From contig NZ_CP080531.1 of NCBI RefSeq assembly GCF_024746835.1, positions 6,840,001 through 6,904,000 on the forward strand: a stretch of 64,000 nucleotides of DNA. Direction: 5' to 3'. Shown piece after piece: positions 26,989 through 36,606 of the stretch. The translations under genes were made by a program, and so were the position numbers. The DNA is from Mesorhizobium sp. AR02 (GTDB lineage Bacteria > Pseudomonadota > Alphaproteobacteria > Rhizobiales > Rhizobiaceae). Positions within the stretch are counted from its first letter, which is position 1. Each line of letters begins with the position of its first letter. The notes beneath the pieces were generated by a model. The model was not told where the DNA came from. It saw nothing but the letters and a program-made list of their open reading frames with translations, and ran no database searches.

Positions 26989-27918
26989 TTATGGCGCGAA
27001 GATCGACCAGTTCATCATCCTGGCCAGCTTTTCCAGCGCGATCGAACCCAGCTTGGAATTGCCGTTGGCGTTGAGACCGGGCGACCAGACGGCAAGTGAG
27101 GCGACGCCCGGCACAATGCCCAATATGCCGCCGCCGACGCCGCTTTTTCCCGGAATGCCGACACGGAAGGCGAAATCGCCGGAGCCGTCATAGTGGCCGC
27201 AGGTCAGCATCATGGCGCCGATGCGCCGCGCCCGCTCCGCCGACACCACCGAATGGCCGGTCGCTGGGTTCTTGCCGCCATTGGCGAGGAAGCGGCCCGC
27301 CATCGCCAGTTGCCGGCAACTCATGGCGATGGCGCAATGGTGGAAATAGACGCCGAGCGCCAGTTCCGGCGCATGATGAAGATTGCCGAAGGATTTCATG
27401 TAGTTGGCGAGCGCGAAATTGCGATAGCCGGTGGCGCGTTCGGACGCCGCGACCTCGCGGTCGATGATGATGGTCTCGTCGTCGGCCAGGAACTGGATGA
27501 AACGCAGGATCTCGCCGATCGCCTCGCGCGGCTGGTGGCCGGCAAGCAGAATGTCGGAAATGACGATGGCGCCGGCATTGATGAACGGATTGCGCGGAAT
27601 ACCGTTCTCATGCTCGAGCTGGACGATCGAGTTGAACGGATTGCCCGACGGCTCGCGCCCTACCCGTTTCCACAGCGCGTCGCCGACATTGCCGAGTGCC
27701 AGCGTCAAGGTGAACACCTTCGAGATGCTCTGGATGGAGAAGGGCTGGTCGGCATCGCCCGCCACCAGCACGCGACCGTCATTGGTGACGGCGGCTATGC
27801 CGAATTTCCTTGGATCGACCTTGCCCAATTGGGGAATGTAGGTCGCGACATCGCCGCGATCGGGGCGCTCGGTCATTTCGGCGGCGACTTCGGCCAGCGC
27901 CAGTTCGAGTTCCGGCAT
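26989..27918 (-). CDS. glsA: Glutaminase
   Basis: Converts glutamine to glutamate and ammonia in the cytoplasm. The 309 residues match the serine-dependent beta-lactamase-like glutaminase family. The catalytic Ser-x-x-Lys is in [12 protein letters not shown] near residue 66. Conserved [29 protein letters not shown] and [10 protein letters not shown] blocks are present. It starts with ATG at 27918, 5 bases before the end of the aminotransferase gene on its upstream side. The two are transcribed leftwards as a likely operon of amino-acid nitrogen metabolism. Confidence 0.93.
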   Translation of the reverse strand: MPELELALAEVAAEMTERPDRGDVATYIPQLGKVDPRKFGIAAVTNDGRVLVAGDADQPFSIQSISKVFTLTLALGNVGDALWKRVGREPSGNPFNSIVQLEHENGIPRNPFINAGAIVISDILLAGHQPREAIGEILRFIQFLADDETIIIDREVAASERATGYRNFALANYMKSFGNLHHAPELALGVYFHHCAIAMSCRQLAMAGRFLANGGKNPATGHSVVSAERARRIGAMMLTCGHYDGSGDFAFRVGIPGKSGVGGGILGIVPGVASLAVWSPGLNANGNSKLGSIALEKLARMMNWSIFAP

Positions 27919-27923
27919 GGGTG

Positions 27924-29072
27924 CTACCTCAACCAGCGTTCGATGCGCGCCATCGCCTCGACCATATCGTCGTGGCTGCCGGCATAGGAAAACCGCATCA
28001 TGCGATGCCCCGCCTGGGTGTCGAAGTCGCGGCCGGGCGTCGCCGCCACATGCGCCTCGGCCAGCATCTTGCGCGCGAAGGCCATGCTGTCATTGGTGTG
28101 CCGGGTGACATCACAAAAGGCATAGAAGGCGCCATCCATGGGTGCGGCCAGCGGAAAGCCCAGTTCCGGCAGACGCTTCATCAGAAGCTCGCGATTCCGG
28201 GCATAGCGCCCCTTGACCGCTTCCAGCTCTTCGGTCGCGGCAAAGGCTTCGATCGCGGCGATCTGCGACAGTTCCGGCGGCGAGATGTAGAGGCTCTGGG
28301 CAATGCGCTCGACGGGCCGCACCAGCTCTTCCGGCAACACCATCCAGCCGATGCGCCAGCCGGTCATGCAATAGTATTTCGAGAAGGAGTTGATTACCGT
28401 CACGCTGTTGCCGAAGGCGAGTGCTGTGGTGTCCGGAGCGCCATAGGCCAACCGGTGGTAGATCTCGTCGGAGATGACGGCAATGCCCAGTGTCTCCGCT
28501 GTATTGACCAGCGCCGACAGTTCGTCGGCCGGTATGACCGCGCCGGTCGGGTTGGCCGGGCTTGCAAACAGGACGCCCTTCAGCGGCTTCTCGCGATGCG
28601 CCGTCTCCAGATGACCAGCATGCAGATAGGCAGCGTCGCCGAGCTCTATCTCGACCACATCGATGCCGAGCGCCGCCATGATGTTGCGATAGGCAGGGTA
28701 GCCGGGTGCTGCGATGGCGACGCGGTCACCCGGATCGAACATCGCCAGAAAAGCGAGATTGAAGGCCGCCGACGATCCCGTGGTCACCGCGATCCGGCCG
28801 GGTTCGATTTCGAGCCGATAGTGATCCGCGTAATGCTCCGCGATTGCCTTGCGCAGACCGGCCAGACCCAGCGTGTCGGTGTAGCCGATGCGGCCGTGCT
28901 CCATGGCCTTGGCCGCCGCGGCGCGAACCCGAGCGGGCGCCGGATCGGAGGGCTGGCCGACCGCCATGGAAATCACCGGCACGCCCTGGGCCTTGAGCCT
29001 GTTTGCTTCGGCCAGCACATCCATGGCGTGGAAGGGCTCGACATTGCCACGACGTGAGAGCGAAACGACCAT
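27924..29072 (-). CDS. Class I/II pyridoxal-phosphate aminotransferase
   Basis: Amino-acid aminotransferase of the AspC/fold-type I family, 382 residues. The Schiff-base lysine is in [17 protein letters not shown] near residue 232. Other landmarks are [30 protein letters not shown] and a late [10 protein letters not shown], whose Arg would bind the substrate carboxylate. The frame is open 81 codons upstream, but the ATG at 29072 starts family sequence and has AGGAATAAA just before it. It precedes glsA by 5 bases. Substrate (aspartate, aromatic or other) cannot be assigned. Confidence 0.88.
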   Translation of the reverse strand: MVVSLSRRGNVEPFHAMDVLAEANRLKAQGVPVISMAVGQPSDPAPARVRAAAAKAMEHGRIGYTDTLGLAGLRKAIAEHYADHYRLEIEPGRIAVTTGSSAAFNLAFLAMFDPGDRVAIAAPGYPAYRNIMAALGIDVVEIELGDAAYLHAGHLETAHREKPLKGVLFASPANPTGAVIPADELSALVNTAETLGIAVISDEIYHRLAYGAPDTTALAFGNSVTVINSFSKYYCMTGWRIGWMVLPEELVRPVERIAQSLYISPPELSQIAAIEAFAATEELEAVKGRYARNRELLMKRLPELGFPLAAPMDGAFYAFCDVTRHTNDSMAFARKMLAEAHVAATPGRDFDTQAGHRMMRFSYAGSHDDMVEAMARIERWLR

Positions 29073-29220
29073 TTTATTCCTATCCCGACGGTTGGGCACG
29101 CCATGCCCTCGAAACCATGCGCCGCACAAATGCCCGATTGATGTGAGGATCACAAGTTGAGGAAGTTTTTCCGGTGCCGACTTTTCATCTTTCGCCCGCT
29201 CGTCTACCAGTGGACACGTC

Positions 29221-30612
29221 ATGTTGAGCCGACCCAGACCGACGATTGCCCGGATTGCGCGTGTTTTCGCGACGCTTTCGCTTGGCATCGCCGTTGCGGT
29301 GGCAAGTTCGGTCACCGTCTTTGCCCAAGGCGTGCCGGTGGTACGCGATGCCGAGATCGAGGCTCTGGTGCGCGACTACGCACGGCCGATCTTCAAGGCG
29401 GCGGGGCTCGCGAATGACGGCATCGACATCGTGCTGGTCAACGATTCCAGCTTCAACGCTTTCGTCACCGGGCGCCGGCTGTTCATCAACACCGGTGCAC
29501 TGATGACGGCGGAAACGCCCAACGAGATCATCGGCGTCATAGCGCACGAGGCCGGCCATATCGCCGGCGGCCACCAGCAGAAACTGCGAGACCAGCTCGA
29601 GCGCGCCAAGACGATGGCCATCATCGCGACCTTGCTTGGCGCCGGCGCGATCGTTGCCGGTGCGACCACCAACAGCCGCGGCCTTGCCGGCGCCGGCATG
29701 GGCGTGGCCGCCGGCGGCGGCGAGATGGCGCAGCGCAGCATCCTCGCCTACCAGCGTACCGAAGAGATCACGGCCGACCGCTCGGCCATCACCTATCTCA
29801 ACGCCACCGGCCAGTCCGGCATGGGCATGCTGAAGACGTTCCGCCGCTTCCAGACCGCGCTGTCGCTGTCGGGTGCGCAAATCGATCCCTATCGGATCAG
29901 CCACCCAATGCCGCAGGAGCGCATCGCCAATCTCGAAGTGCTGGTGCAGCAGAGCCCCAATGTCGACAAGCCCGACCCGCCGGCGCTGCAGCAGCGCCAT
30001 GACATGATGCGGGTGAAGATCGCCGTCTACATGGAAGGCCAGGCCACAGCATCGCGGCTGATGCAGAAGATGCGAGGCAGCCTCGCCGCGCAGTATGGCG
30101 ACGCCCAATCGACCTACCTTTACGGTGACATCGCCGGTGCACTCGCCAAGACCAATGCCCTGATCAAGGCACAGCCCAACAACCCCTATTTCCAGGAGTT
30201 GCGCGGCGACATCTTGATGAAGGCGAACAAGCCCAAGGATGCGGCCGAAGCCTACGCCAAGGCGGTCAGCCTCGATCCGGCGCGGTCCGGCTTGCTGCCT
30301 GTCTCGCTTGGCCAGGCGCTGATGGCGGTCGGCACGCCCGACTCGCTGAAGAAGGCCGTCGTGCAGATCAACAATGGCCTGGGGCGCGACAAGGAAAATG
30401 CCGAGGGGTATCGTTACCTGGCGCAGGCTTATGGCGAGTTGGGAGACATACCGGGCGCCGAGCTTGCCACGGCCGAAGGTCACTTCTATTCCGGCAATTA
30501 CAAGGATGCGAAGATCTTCGCCATGCGGGCGCAGCAGCAGATGAAGCGCGGTGAGCCGCGCTGGATACGCGCCCAGGACATCATAAACTACAAATCGTCA
30601 AGCAAGATCTAG
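29221..30612 (+). CDS. Periplasmic M48-family zinc metalloprotease with TPR domain (BepA-like)
   Basis: Envelope quality-control protease of 463 residues. A signal peptide (residues 1-36, ending VTVFAQ) is followed by the peptidase domain with zinc motif HEAGH at 109-113 and the third ligand Glu in QRTEEITADR near 178. From about residue 270 helical TPR-type repeats follow (NPYFQELRGDILMKANKPKDAAEAYAKA and similar). This domain order matches BepA/YfgC, which acts on outer-membrane protein assembly. The DsbA-like gene follows 66 bases later in the same direction. It is divergent from the aminotransferase gene across 148 bases. Confidence 0.9.
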   Translation: MLSRPRPTIARIARVFATLSLGIAVAVASSVTVFAQGVPVVRDAEIEALVRDYARPIFKAAGLANDGIDIVLVNDSSFNAFVTGRRLFINTGALMTAETPNEIIGVIAHEAGHIAGGHQQKLRDQLERAKTMAIIATLLGAGAIVAGATTNSRGLAGAGMGVAAGGGEMAQRSILAYQRTEEITADRSAITYLNATGQSGMGMLKTFRRFQTALSLSGAQIDPYRISHPMPQERIANLEVLVQQSPNVDKPDPPALQQRHDMMRVKIAVYMEGQATASRLMQKMRGSLAAQYGDAQSTYLYGDIAGALAKTNALIKAQPNNPYFQELRGDILMKANKPKDAAEAYAKAVSLDPARSGLLPVSLGQALMAVGTPDSLKKAVVQINNGLGRDKENAEGYRYLAQAYGELGDIPGAELATAEGHFYSGNYKDAKIFAMRAQQQMKRGEPRWIRAQDIINYKSSSKI

Positions 30613-30678
30613 TGAACCTTCCGGCGACGCGCTGCGACACAGCCGCACCGGGAAACAGGCAAAAAAGGAACGAGAACG

Positions 30679-31500
30679 ATGAAAAAGGCACTGCTGCTGG
30701 GCACCACGGGGATTGCTGTGGCCCTTGCCATGCTGGCTTTCGGTTTCGTCGCCGGCAGCCCCCAGATCGCCAAGGCGGGTACGGCGCAGCCTGTCCAGAC
30801 CACTCAGCCTGTCCAGATTGCAGGGGCCGATACCAAGATCAACCGCACCGAGGTCGAAGGGATTATCCGCGACTACCTCCTGAAGAACCCGGAAGTGCTG
30901 CTCGAAGTGCAGGACGCGCTCCAGGCCAAGCAGAAGGAAGAGCAGCGGATCGCCGCGCTCGGCGTCATCAAGAACGCCAAGGAGCAGATTTTCAACTCCA
31001 CCTTCGACGGCGTCGTCGGCAACCCGAACGGCAAGGTGACGATCGTCGAGTTCTACGACTACAATTGCGGCTTCTGCAAACGCGCCATCGAAGACATGCG
31101 GGCGCTGACCAAGGCTGATCCCGATCTGCGCTTCGTGCTCAAGGAATTCCCGATCCTCGGCCCGGATTCGCAAAAGGCGAGCGTCGTCTCGATGGCATTC
31201 CACCTGATGAAGCCGGAAAAATACGGCGAGTTCCACAATGCGCTGCTCGGCGGCCAGGGACGCGCCACCGAAGCGGCTGCAATCAAGATCGCGCTTTCGC
31301 TCGGCGCCGACGAGGCGACGCTGCGCGAGAAGATGAAGGATCCGTCGATCACCGAGGCCTTCTCCAAGACCTACGATCTTGCCAACAAGCTGGCGATCAC
31401 CGGAACCCCGTCCTATGTCGTCGGCAACGAGGTCGTGTTCGGGGCTCTCGGGCAGGACGTGCTGGCGGAAAAGATCGAGGCAGCGAAAGCCGCGCTTTGA
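30679..31500 (+). CDS. DsbA-family thiol:disulfide oxidoreductase
   Basis: Periplasmic thioredoxin-fold protein of 273 residues. Residues 1-32 are a signal or anchor segment. An N-terminal helical region (about 55-105, a ScsC/copper-resistance-like or oligomerisation stalk) precedes the DsbA domain. The active site is YDYNCGFCKR with Cys at 130 and 133, and the cis-Pro loop is GTPSYVVG near 245. AAGGA precedes the ATG by 8 bases. It follows the M48 protease gene and is probably cotranscribed with it, both serving the folding of exported proteins. The stalk plus a CGFC site suggests an isomerase-like rather than a pure oxidase role (inference). Confidence 0.88.
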   Translation: MKKALLLGTTGIAVALAMLAFGFVAGSPQIAKAGTAQPVQTTQPVQIAGADTKINRTEVEGIIRDYLLKNPEVLLEVQDALQAKQKEEQRIAALGVIKNAKEQIFNSTFDGVVGNPNGKVTIVEFYDYNCGFCKRAIEDMRALTKADPDLRFVLKEFPILGPDSQKASVVSMAFHLMKPEKYGEFHNALLGGQGRATEAAAIKIALSLGADEATLREKMKDPSITEAFSKTYDLANKLAITGTPSYVVGNEVVFGALGQDVLAEKIEAAKAAL

Positions 31501-31606
31501 TCAGCCGGGGTTTTTCTTCACGGGCGCATTTCGGCCTGTTGTGGACAGTGAAAGAACGCACTTGCGCTCTTTTCGCGGACGGCTATGCCCGGTATAGAGG
31601 CCCAGC

Positions 31607-31627
31607 GCGCCGGTTTGATACCGGCGC
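31607..31627. promoter_or_regulatory. Stem-loop just upstream of aroQ
   Basis: Perfect 8-bp arms GCGCCGGT / ACCGGCGC with loop TTGAT, ending 18 bases before the aroQ start. It lies in the 145-base gap after the DsbA gene. It may end the upstream transcript or form part of the aroQ leader. Confidence 0.4.
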
Positions 31628-31645
31628 CGTAAAAGGTCGGTTTTT

Positions 31646-32080
31646 TTGAAAACGGTTTTCGTCCTGAACGGTCCCAATCTCAACGCGCTCGGCAAGCGCG
31701 AGCCGGGCATCTATGGCGGCAAGACGCTTGCCGCCATCGCCGACGACTGCAAGCAGGTCGGCGCGTCGCTTGGACTCGAGATCGATTTCCGCCAGTCGAA
31801 CCATGAGGGCGATCTTGTCGACTGGATCCAGGAAGCCGGCGACAAGGCCGCCGGCATCGTCATCAATCCAGGCGCCTACAGCCACACCTCGATCGCGATC
31901 CATGACGCCATCCGTTCGGTCGCGCCGCTGCCGGTCGCAGAAGTTCACCTTTCCAACATCCATGCGCGGGAATCATTCCGCCACGTCTCCATGGTCGCGC
32001 CGGTCGCTGTCGGCATGATCTGTGGCTTTGGGCCGCTCGGCTACACGCTGGCGCTACAGGCGCTGGCCGCACGCCTATGA
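31646..32080 (+). CDS. aroQ: 3-dehydroquinate dehydratase, type II
   Basis: Third step of the shikimate pathway (3-dehydroquinate to 3-dehydroshikimate). The 144 residues match the small dodecameric type II enzyme. VLNGPNLN holds the start of the lid region, [16 protein letters not shown] and [15 protein letters not shown] hold active-site residues, and [13 protein letters not shown] holds the catalytic His. The frame begins at a TTG within a seven-T run. No ATG allows the conserved N-terminus, and AAAAGG stands 8 bases before it. It heads a run with accB, accC and aat. Its stop overlaps an ATG of the upstream accB reading frame (ATGA). Confidence 0.93.
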   Translation: MKTVFVLNGPNLNALGKREPGIYGGKTLAAIADDCKQVGASLGLEIDFRQSNHEGDLVDWIQEAGDKAAGIVINPGAYSHTSIAIHDAIRSVAPLPVAEVHLSNIHARESFRHVSMVAPVAVGMICGFGPLGYTLALQALAARL

Positions 32081-32106
32081 CCGGCCAACAAACAGAAGGC
32101 TCGAAA

Positions 32107-32568
32107 ATGTCGATAAAGAAGACCGGTGTTGACCAACAGCTGATCCGCGATCTGGCGGGCATACTGAACGACACCAACCTGACCGAGATCGAGGTTGAAC
32201 TGGGTGACCTAAAGGTGCGCGTGTCGCGGCAGGCACCTGCCGTCCACGCGATTGCAGCACCCCCGCCCAGCTATGCGCCGGCGGCAGCCGCCCAGCCCGC
32301 GGCCGCGGCCGCCCCGGCAGCGGTCGACGTATCGAAGAACGCGGTCACCTCGCCGATGGTCGGCACCGCCTATCTGGCGCCCTCGCCCGACGCCAAGGTG
32401 TTCATCGAGGTCGGCCAGAAGGTCAAGGAAGGCCAGACGCTGCTGATCATCGAGGCGATGAAGACGATGAACCAGATCCCCTCGCCGCGCGCCGGCACGG
32501 TGACGGCGATTCTGTTCGAGGACGCGACGCCGGTCGAGTACGGCATGCCGCTCGTCGTGATCGAGTAG
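32107..32568 (+). CDS. accB: Biotin carboxyl carrier protein of acetyl-CoA carboxylase
   Basis: Carries the biotin of acetyl-CoA carboxylase for fatty-acid synthesis. The 153 residues comprise an N-terminal helical domain ([23 protein letters not shown]), an Ala/Pro-rich linker (about 42-72) and a biotinyl domain with the biotinylation motif EAMKTMN, Lys at 119. The ATG at 32107 has AGAAGG upstream and gives the usual MSIKK start. An earlier ATG at 32077 overlaps the aroQ stop and could allow coupling. accC follows after 10 bases. Confidence 0.95.
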   Translation: MSIKKTGVDQQLIRDLAGILNDTNLTEIEVELGDLKVRVSRQAPAVHAIAAPPPSYAPAAAAQPAAAAAPAAVDVSKNAVTSPMVGTAYLAPSPDAKVFIEVGQKVKEGQTLLIIEAMKTMNQIPSPRAGTVTAILFEDATPVEYGMPLVVIE

Positions 32569-32578
32569 AGCGGGCAGG

Positions 32579-33922
32579 ATGTTCCAGAAGATCCTCATAG
32601 CCAATCGCGGCGAAATCGCGCTTCGGGTGCTGCGCGCCTGCAAGGAACTCGGCATCCAGACGGTGGTGGTGCATTCGACCGCCGACGCTGACGCCATGCA
32701 TGTGCGGCTTGCCGACGAGAGCGTCTGCATCGGGCCGCCGCCATCGCGCGACAGCTATCTGAACATCCATCAGATCGTCGCGGCCTGCGAGATCACCGGC
32801 GCCGACGCCGTACATCCAGGCTACGGCTTCCTGTCGGAGAACGCCAAGTTCGCCGACATATTGGCCGCGCACAACATCACCTTCATCGGCCCGTCCGGCG
32901 ACCATATCCGCATCATGGGCGACAAGATCGAGGCCAAGCGCACCGCCAAGCGCCTCGGCATCCCGGTGGTGCCCGGCTCCGATGGCGCGGTGACCGACGA
33001 GAAGGAAGCCAAGCGCATCGCCGCCGAGATCGGCTATCCCGTGATCATCAAGGCCTCCGCCGGCGGCGGTGGGCGCGGCATGAAGGTTGCACTTACCGAG
33101 GCGGACCTCGAAATCGCCTTGCAGACGGCGCGCACGGAAGCGGGTGCCGCTTTCGGCGACGACGCCGTCTATATCGAAAAATACCTGCAGAAGCCGCGCC
33201 ATATCGAGGTGCAGGTGTTCGGCGACGGCTTTGGCCGCGGCGTGCATTTCGGCGAGCGCGACTGTTCGCTGCAGCGGCGCCACCAGAAGGTCTGGGAAGA
33301 AGCCAATTCGCCGGCGCTCAACGCCGAGGAGCGGTCCCGCATCGGCGGCATCTGCGCCAAGGCCATTGCCGATCTCGGCTATTCCGGCGCCGGCACGATC
33401 GAGTTCCTGTACGAGAATGGCGAGTTCTATTTCATCGAGATGAACACGCGCCTGCAGGTCGAGCATCCGGTGACGGAAGCGATCACCGGCATCGATCTCG
33501 TCCACGAGCAGATCCGCGTCGCTTCCGGTGGCGGTCTTTCGGTCAGGCAGGAAGACATCAAGTTCAATGGCCACGCCATCGAATGCCGCATCAATGCCGA
33601 GGATCCGCGCACCTTCACCCCCTCGCCCGGCACGATCACGCATTTCCACACGCCAGGCGGTCTCGGCATCCGCGTCGATTCCGGCGTCTATTCCGGCTAC
33701 AAGATCCCGCCCTATTACGACAGCCTGATCGGCAAGCTGATCGTGCATGGGCGCAATCGCGTCGAATGCATGATGCGGCTGCGGCGGGCGCTGGATGAAT
33801 TCGTCGTCGACGGCATCAAGACGACGTTGCCGCTGTTTCGCGATCTGGTCGGCAATGCCGACATCGCCAATGGCGACTATGACATCCATTGGCTGGAAAA
33901 ATACCTGGCCAAGGAAGAATAG
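32579..33922 (+). CDS. accC: Biotin carboxylase subunit of acetyl-CoA carboxylase
   Basis: ATP-grasp enzyme that carboxylates biotin on AccB. The 447 residues are full family length. The N-terminal [20 protein letters not shown], the ATP-binding glycine loop [11 protein letters not shown] near residue 162, the [17 protein letters not shown] block near 238 and [15 protein letters not shown] near 288 are all intact. It lies 10 bases after accB in a conserved accBC pair. aat starts 12 bases later. Confidence 0.96.
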   Translation: MFQKILIANRGEIALRVLRACKELGIQTVVVHSTADADAMHVRLADESVCIGPPPSRDSYLNIHQIVAACEITGADAVHPGYGFLSENAKFADILAAHNITFIGPSGDHIRIMGDKIEAKRTAKRLGIPVVPGSDGAVTDEKEAKRIAAEIGYPVIIKASAGGGGRGMKVALTEADLEIALQTARTEAGAAFGDDAVYIEKYLQKPRHIEVQVFGDGFGRGVHFGERDCSLQRRHQKVWEEANSPALNAEERSRIGGICAKAIADLGYSGAGTIEFLYENGEFYFIEMNTRLQVEHPVTEAITGIDLVHEQIRVASGGGLSVRQEDIKFNGHAIECRINAEDPRTFTPSPGTITHFHTPGGLGIRVDSGVYSGYKIPPYYDSLIGKLIVHGRNRVECMMRLRRALDEFVVDGIKTTLPLFRDLVGNADIANGDYDIHWLEKYLAKEE

Positions 33923-33934
33923 TCCGGGGACGCG

Positions 33935-34552
33935 ATGACCCGCCCCTACGCGCCCGGCTATCGCATCCCCACCGACCTCCTGCTCAAGGCCTATGCCTCG
34001 GGCGTCTTCCCGATGGCCGAAAGCGCCAGCGATCCGGAGGTGTTCTGGGTGCGGCCGGAGACGCGCGGCATCATCCCGCTCGACGGGTTCCACACGCCCA
34101 AAAGCCTGAAGAAGGTGATCCGCAAAAACCCGTTCGACATCCGCTTCGATTTCGATTTCGAGGCGACGATCGACGGCTGTGCCGAAAAGCGCGAGGAGCG
34201 GCGCTCGACCTGGATCAACGCGCCGATCCGCGAAGCCTATGTGCAACTGCACCGCATGGGCCACTGCCATTCGGTCGAGGCCTGGCGTGAGGACCAGTTG
34301 GTCGGCGGCCTCTACGGCGTGTCGCTCGGACGGGTGTTCTTCGGCGAAAGCATGTTTTCCAAGGCGACGGATGCGTCGAAGATCTGCCTCGTGCATCTCG
34401 TCGAGCGCTTGAAGGCACGCGGCTTCGCTCTGCTTGATACGCAGTTCACCACCGAGCACCTCAAGCGCTTTGGCGCTGTCGACGTGCCACGGGGCAAGTA
34501 TGAGAAAATGCTCGCCGATGCGCTGAAGGGTGAGGCGATCTTTTTTCCGTGA
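33935..34552 (+). CDS. aat: Leucyl/phenylalanyl-tRNA-protein transferase
   Basis: Adds Leu or Phe to proteins with N-terminal Arg or Lys, making them N-end-rule substrates for ClpS/ClpAP. The 205 residues match the family, with GVFPMAE and [17 protein letters not shown] near the N-terminus, [34 protein letters not shown] near 127 and [16 protein letters not shown] near 168. It is the last enzyme gene of the aroQ-accBC-aat run, and the small sigma-1.1-like gene follows 13 bases later. Confidence 0.94.
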   Translation: MTRPYAPGYRIPTDLLLKAYASGVFPMAESASDPEVFWVRPETRGIIPLDGFHTPKSLKKVIRKNPFDIRFDFDFEATIDGCAEKREERRSTWINAPIREAYVQLHRMGHCHSVEAWREDQLVGGLYGVSLGRVFFGESMFSKATDASKICLVHLVERLKARGFALLDTQFTTEHLKRFGAVDVPRGKYEKMLADALKGEAIFFP

Positions 34553-34565
34553 CTGGAGAGCTTCG

Positions 34566-34748
34566 ATGTCGAGCGAAATCCACCTTCGAGCGGATGTGCA
34601 GCCAATTGTTCAAGCGCTGATCGCAAAGGGCAGAGACGTCACAATGGCTCAACTCGACCAACTGCTTCCCAAGCGGGAATTCAGTTCAACCGAGATCGAA
34701 GATATATTTGCTGCCCTCGCCGAGCATGGACTAAACGTCACCGAGTGA
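34566..34748 (+). CDS. Free-standing sigma-70 region 1.1-like small protein
   Basis: A 60-residue acidic protein. QALIAKGRDVTMAQLDQLLP followed by FSSTEIEDIFAALAEHGLNV closely follows the pattern of sigma-70 region 1.1, the autoinhibitory N-terminal domain of housekeeping sigma factors (KG...VT..EL...LP...SSEQIEDV...L...GI.V). No other sigma region is attached, and the ORF ends with its own stop. GGAG precedes the ATG by 7 bases. It follows aat by 13 bases and is probably cotranscribed. A DNA-mimic or RNA-polymerase-binding role is inferred. Such lone domains are annotated in rhizobia, but I know of no settled function. Confidence 0.75.
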   Translation: MSSEIHLRADVQPIVQALIAKGRDVTMAQLDQLLPKREFSSTEIEDIFAALAEHGLNVTE

Positions 34749-34773
34749 ACGATCCGCTGGACCACCCAGAAGA

Positions 34774-35160
34774 TCAGCTCTTCGCTGCAGCCTCCAGTGG
34801 CGTCTGCGAATGGAACATCATCTTCCAGCCGTTGACGCGATGGACATAGCCGGTGCTGACGAGCGCCGCGTAGGGGTCGCCATTCTCCCGCGTCGCATGC
34901 GCCTCGTAGGTCAGCATGACGATGTCGCTGCCCGGTTCGATAATTCCCTTGAGCTCGATATCGAGGTCGCGCCAGCGGTTGGGCTTGGTCGCGGTCTTGG
35001 CCAGGTCGGCATTGTCCATTGCCTTTGCCATTTGCGGAAAGGCCACCAGGCATTCCGTGTCGGCATTGGCCGCGTAATAGGCCTCGTCCCCTGTCCAGAA
35101 CCCTTTTTCGAGTTCGAGCAACTCTTTCTTGCTCGCCGTGATCCGCTTGCTGTCTGACAT
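34774..35160 (-). CDS. NTF2/SnoaL-like protein (DUF4440 type)
   Basis: Small cytoplasmic cone-fold protein of 128 residues. The pattern includes ELLELEKGFWTGDEAYYAANADTECLVAFP at the N-terminus, then DIVMLTYEAHATRENG and YVHRVNGWKMMFHSQTP, typical of SnoaL/DUF4440 ketosteroid-isomerase-like proteins. The ATG at 35160 has GGAGG 10 bases before it. Upstream in-frame Mets lack a ribosome site. It converges with the sigma-1.1-like gene (25 bases between stops). No catalytic residues can be assigned. Confidence 0.75.
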   Translation of the reverse strand: MSDSKRITASKKELLELEKGFWTGDEAYYAANADTECLVAFPQMAKAMDNADLAKTATKPNRWRDLDIELKGIIEPGSDIVMLTYEAHATRENGDPYAALVSTGYVHRVNGWKMMFHSQTPLEAAAKS

Positions 35161-35235
35161 CGAAATATCCTCCGTGCGCATCGATGCGCGGTCGTCAATG
35201 GTCCAACGCATGGTGGCCACGACGGTTCCCGGGGA

Positions 35236-35838
35236 TCAGTTGGCGCCGGTGGTGTCCGGTTCCGTGGGATCGGACTGTTCCGCATCCGGGCTGGCCGCAG
35301 GCTTCGGCTTGGCGGCGGCTGGCTTGGTCGCTGCCGGCTTCGGAGCGGCGGCCTTGGTGGCGTCAGCCTTGGTGGCGTCCGGCGCCGGCACATCCGACTT
35401 CTGCTTGCATTCCTTCAGCCAGACGTCATAGACGGCATGCTCGACGGCGTTGAGCCCCGGGCTTTCGGCGAACATCCAGCCGGTGAAGATGCGGCGGATC
35501 TTGCGGTCGAGCGTGATTTCGTCGACCTCGACGAAGGAATCGGTCTTCGGCTCCTCGGTCTGCGGCCGCGAATAGCAGACGCGCGGCGTCACCTGCAAAG
35601 CGCCGAACTGCACCGTCTCGTCGATATAGACGTCGAAGGTGATGATGCGGCCGGTGATCTTGTCGATGCCGGCGAACTCGGCAACCGGATTGGTGATGCG
35701 ATCCGATCCCGCGGGTGCAGCCGGCGCGGGTGCGGCGGGTACAGCCGGTGTGGGCGAAGCCGCAAAGGCGGCCGTGCTGACGGCGAGGCTGGCGGCTAGC
35801 GTCAGACCGCCCGTCGATATCAGGTTGAAAAAGCTCAT
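35236..35838 (-). CDS. DUF2155 domain-containing secreted protein
   Basis: A 200-residue envelope protein with a signal peptide (cleavage near AFA, residue 26) and an Ala/Pro linker. The DUF2155 domain (about 45-140) is recognised by AEFAGIDKITGRIITFDVYI, the Cys-containing LQVTPRVCYSRP and IRRIFTGWMFAESPGLNAVEH. The C-terminal 50 residues are a Lys/Ala/Pro-rich low-complexity tail. In alphaproteobacteria this family lies near aat and NDUFA12 genes, as here. Its function is unknown; a periplasmic or cell-wall role is guessed from location only. Confidence 0.85.
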   Translation of the reverse strand: MSFFNLISTGGLTLAASLAVSTAAFAASPTPAVPAAPAPAAPAGSDRITNPVAEFAGIDKITGRIITFDVYIDETVQFGALQVTPRVCYSRPQTEEPKTDSFVEVDEITLDRKIRRIFTGWMFAESPGLNAVEHAVYDVWLKECKQKSDVPAPDATKADATKAAAPKPAATKPAAAKPKPAASPDAEQSDPTEPDTTGAN

Positions 35839-35979
35839 ATAGGGGTACCGGTGGTTCGTGCCCGGGTGATTCCGTCGATCGCCAAGGCTAGTCGCCGTTT
35901 TCTGATCAGCAAGCAGCTAAACACCAATTGTGGCGATAAAGGACCGGCCTGCACTTTGCGCCGTTACATCCAGGGGCCG

Positions 35980-36378
35980 TTACGACCCGGGCGTCCAGGC
36001 GTCATAGTCACCCGTGACCTGCGGACGATGCTGATTTGTCAGCACCGAGCCCTTCGGGCGATAGGCCGCCGGCGTGCCGGTCAGATTGGGCTGATGCGAC
36101 TTCTGCCATTCGCGCGGCTTGTAGTCTTCGCTCGGCGGCGCGACGTCGACACGGTGATGGATCCAGCCGTGCCAGCCGGGCGGAATCGCCGAGGCTTCCG
36201 AATAGTTGCGGTAGATGACCCAGCGCCGCGTGCGGCCTTCCGAATCGATACCGCCTTCGTAATAGACATTGCCGACCTCGTCCTGGCCGACCCTCTTGCC
36301 GTACCGCCAGGTGTGCAGGCGTGTTCCCAGCGTCTGGCTGTTCCACCAGGTGAAAAACTGCGTCAGGAAAGTCTTCAT
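35980..36378 (-). CDS. NADH:ubiquinone oxidoreductase NDUFA12-type (17.2 kDa) subunit
   Basis: Accessory subunit of respiratory complex I, found in alphaproteobacteria and mitochondria. The 132 residues show the family's TLGTRLHTWRYGKRVGQDE, VYYEGG, RRWVIYRNYSEASAIPPGWH and final GWIHH blocks. The frame is open 51 codons upstream, but the ATG at 36378 begins the conserved N-terminus (MKTFLTQFFTWWNSQ). It probably shares a leftward transcript with the DUF2155 gene 141 bases downstream. It acts at the cytoplasmic arm of complex I. Confidence 0.93.
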   Translation of the reverse strand: MKTFLTQFFTWWNSQTLGTRLHTWRYGKRVGQDEVGNVYYEGGIDSEGRTRRWVIYRNYSEASAIPPGWHGWIHHRVDVAPPSEDYKPREWQKSHQPNLTGTPAAYRPKGSVLTNQHRPQVTGDYDAWTPGS

Positions 36379-36606
36379 CTCAGAACCCTCGCGCTGGCGG
36401 CGCTGTTTCCTGCTTATGGCGTCAGGCCTTCGGGAAGGCAAGGGTTTTGCCAAGGGGAGCGCGCAAATGGCGCGCCAGGGACCCGACACAAGCCTGTGAT
36501 CCCGAGACGCGGCAGGATGCACGCTTGCCAAGCCTTTCGGCTCTTTCTAAAGCTCAGCGCGCTCGTGCGGATATCGAATCCAGCCATGGGCCGAAGGAGG
36601 TGACGA

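Noticed and set aside
32447..34459. A 670-codon leftward open frame across accC and aat
   Set aside because: It lies opposite two fully recognised genes, and its sequence has no domain features or ribosome site.
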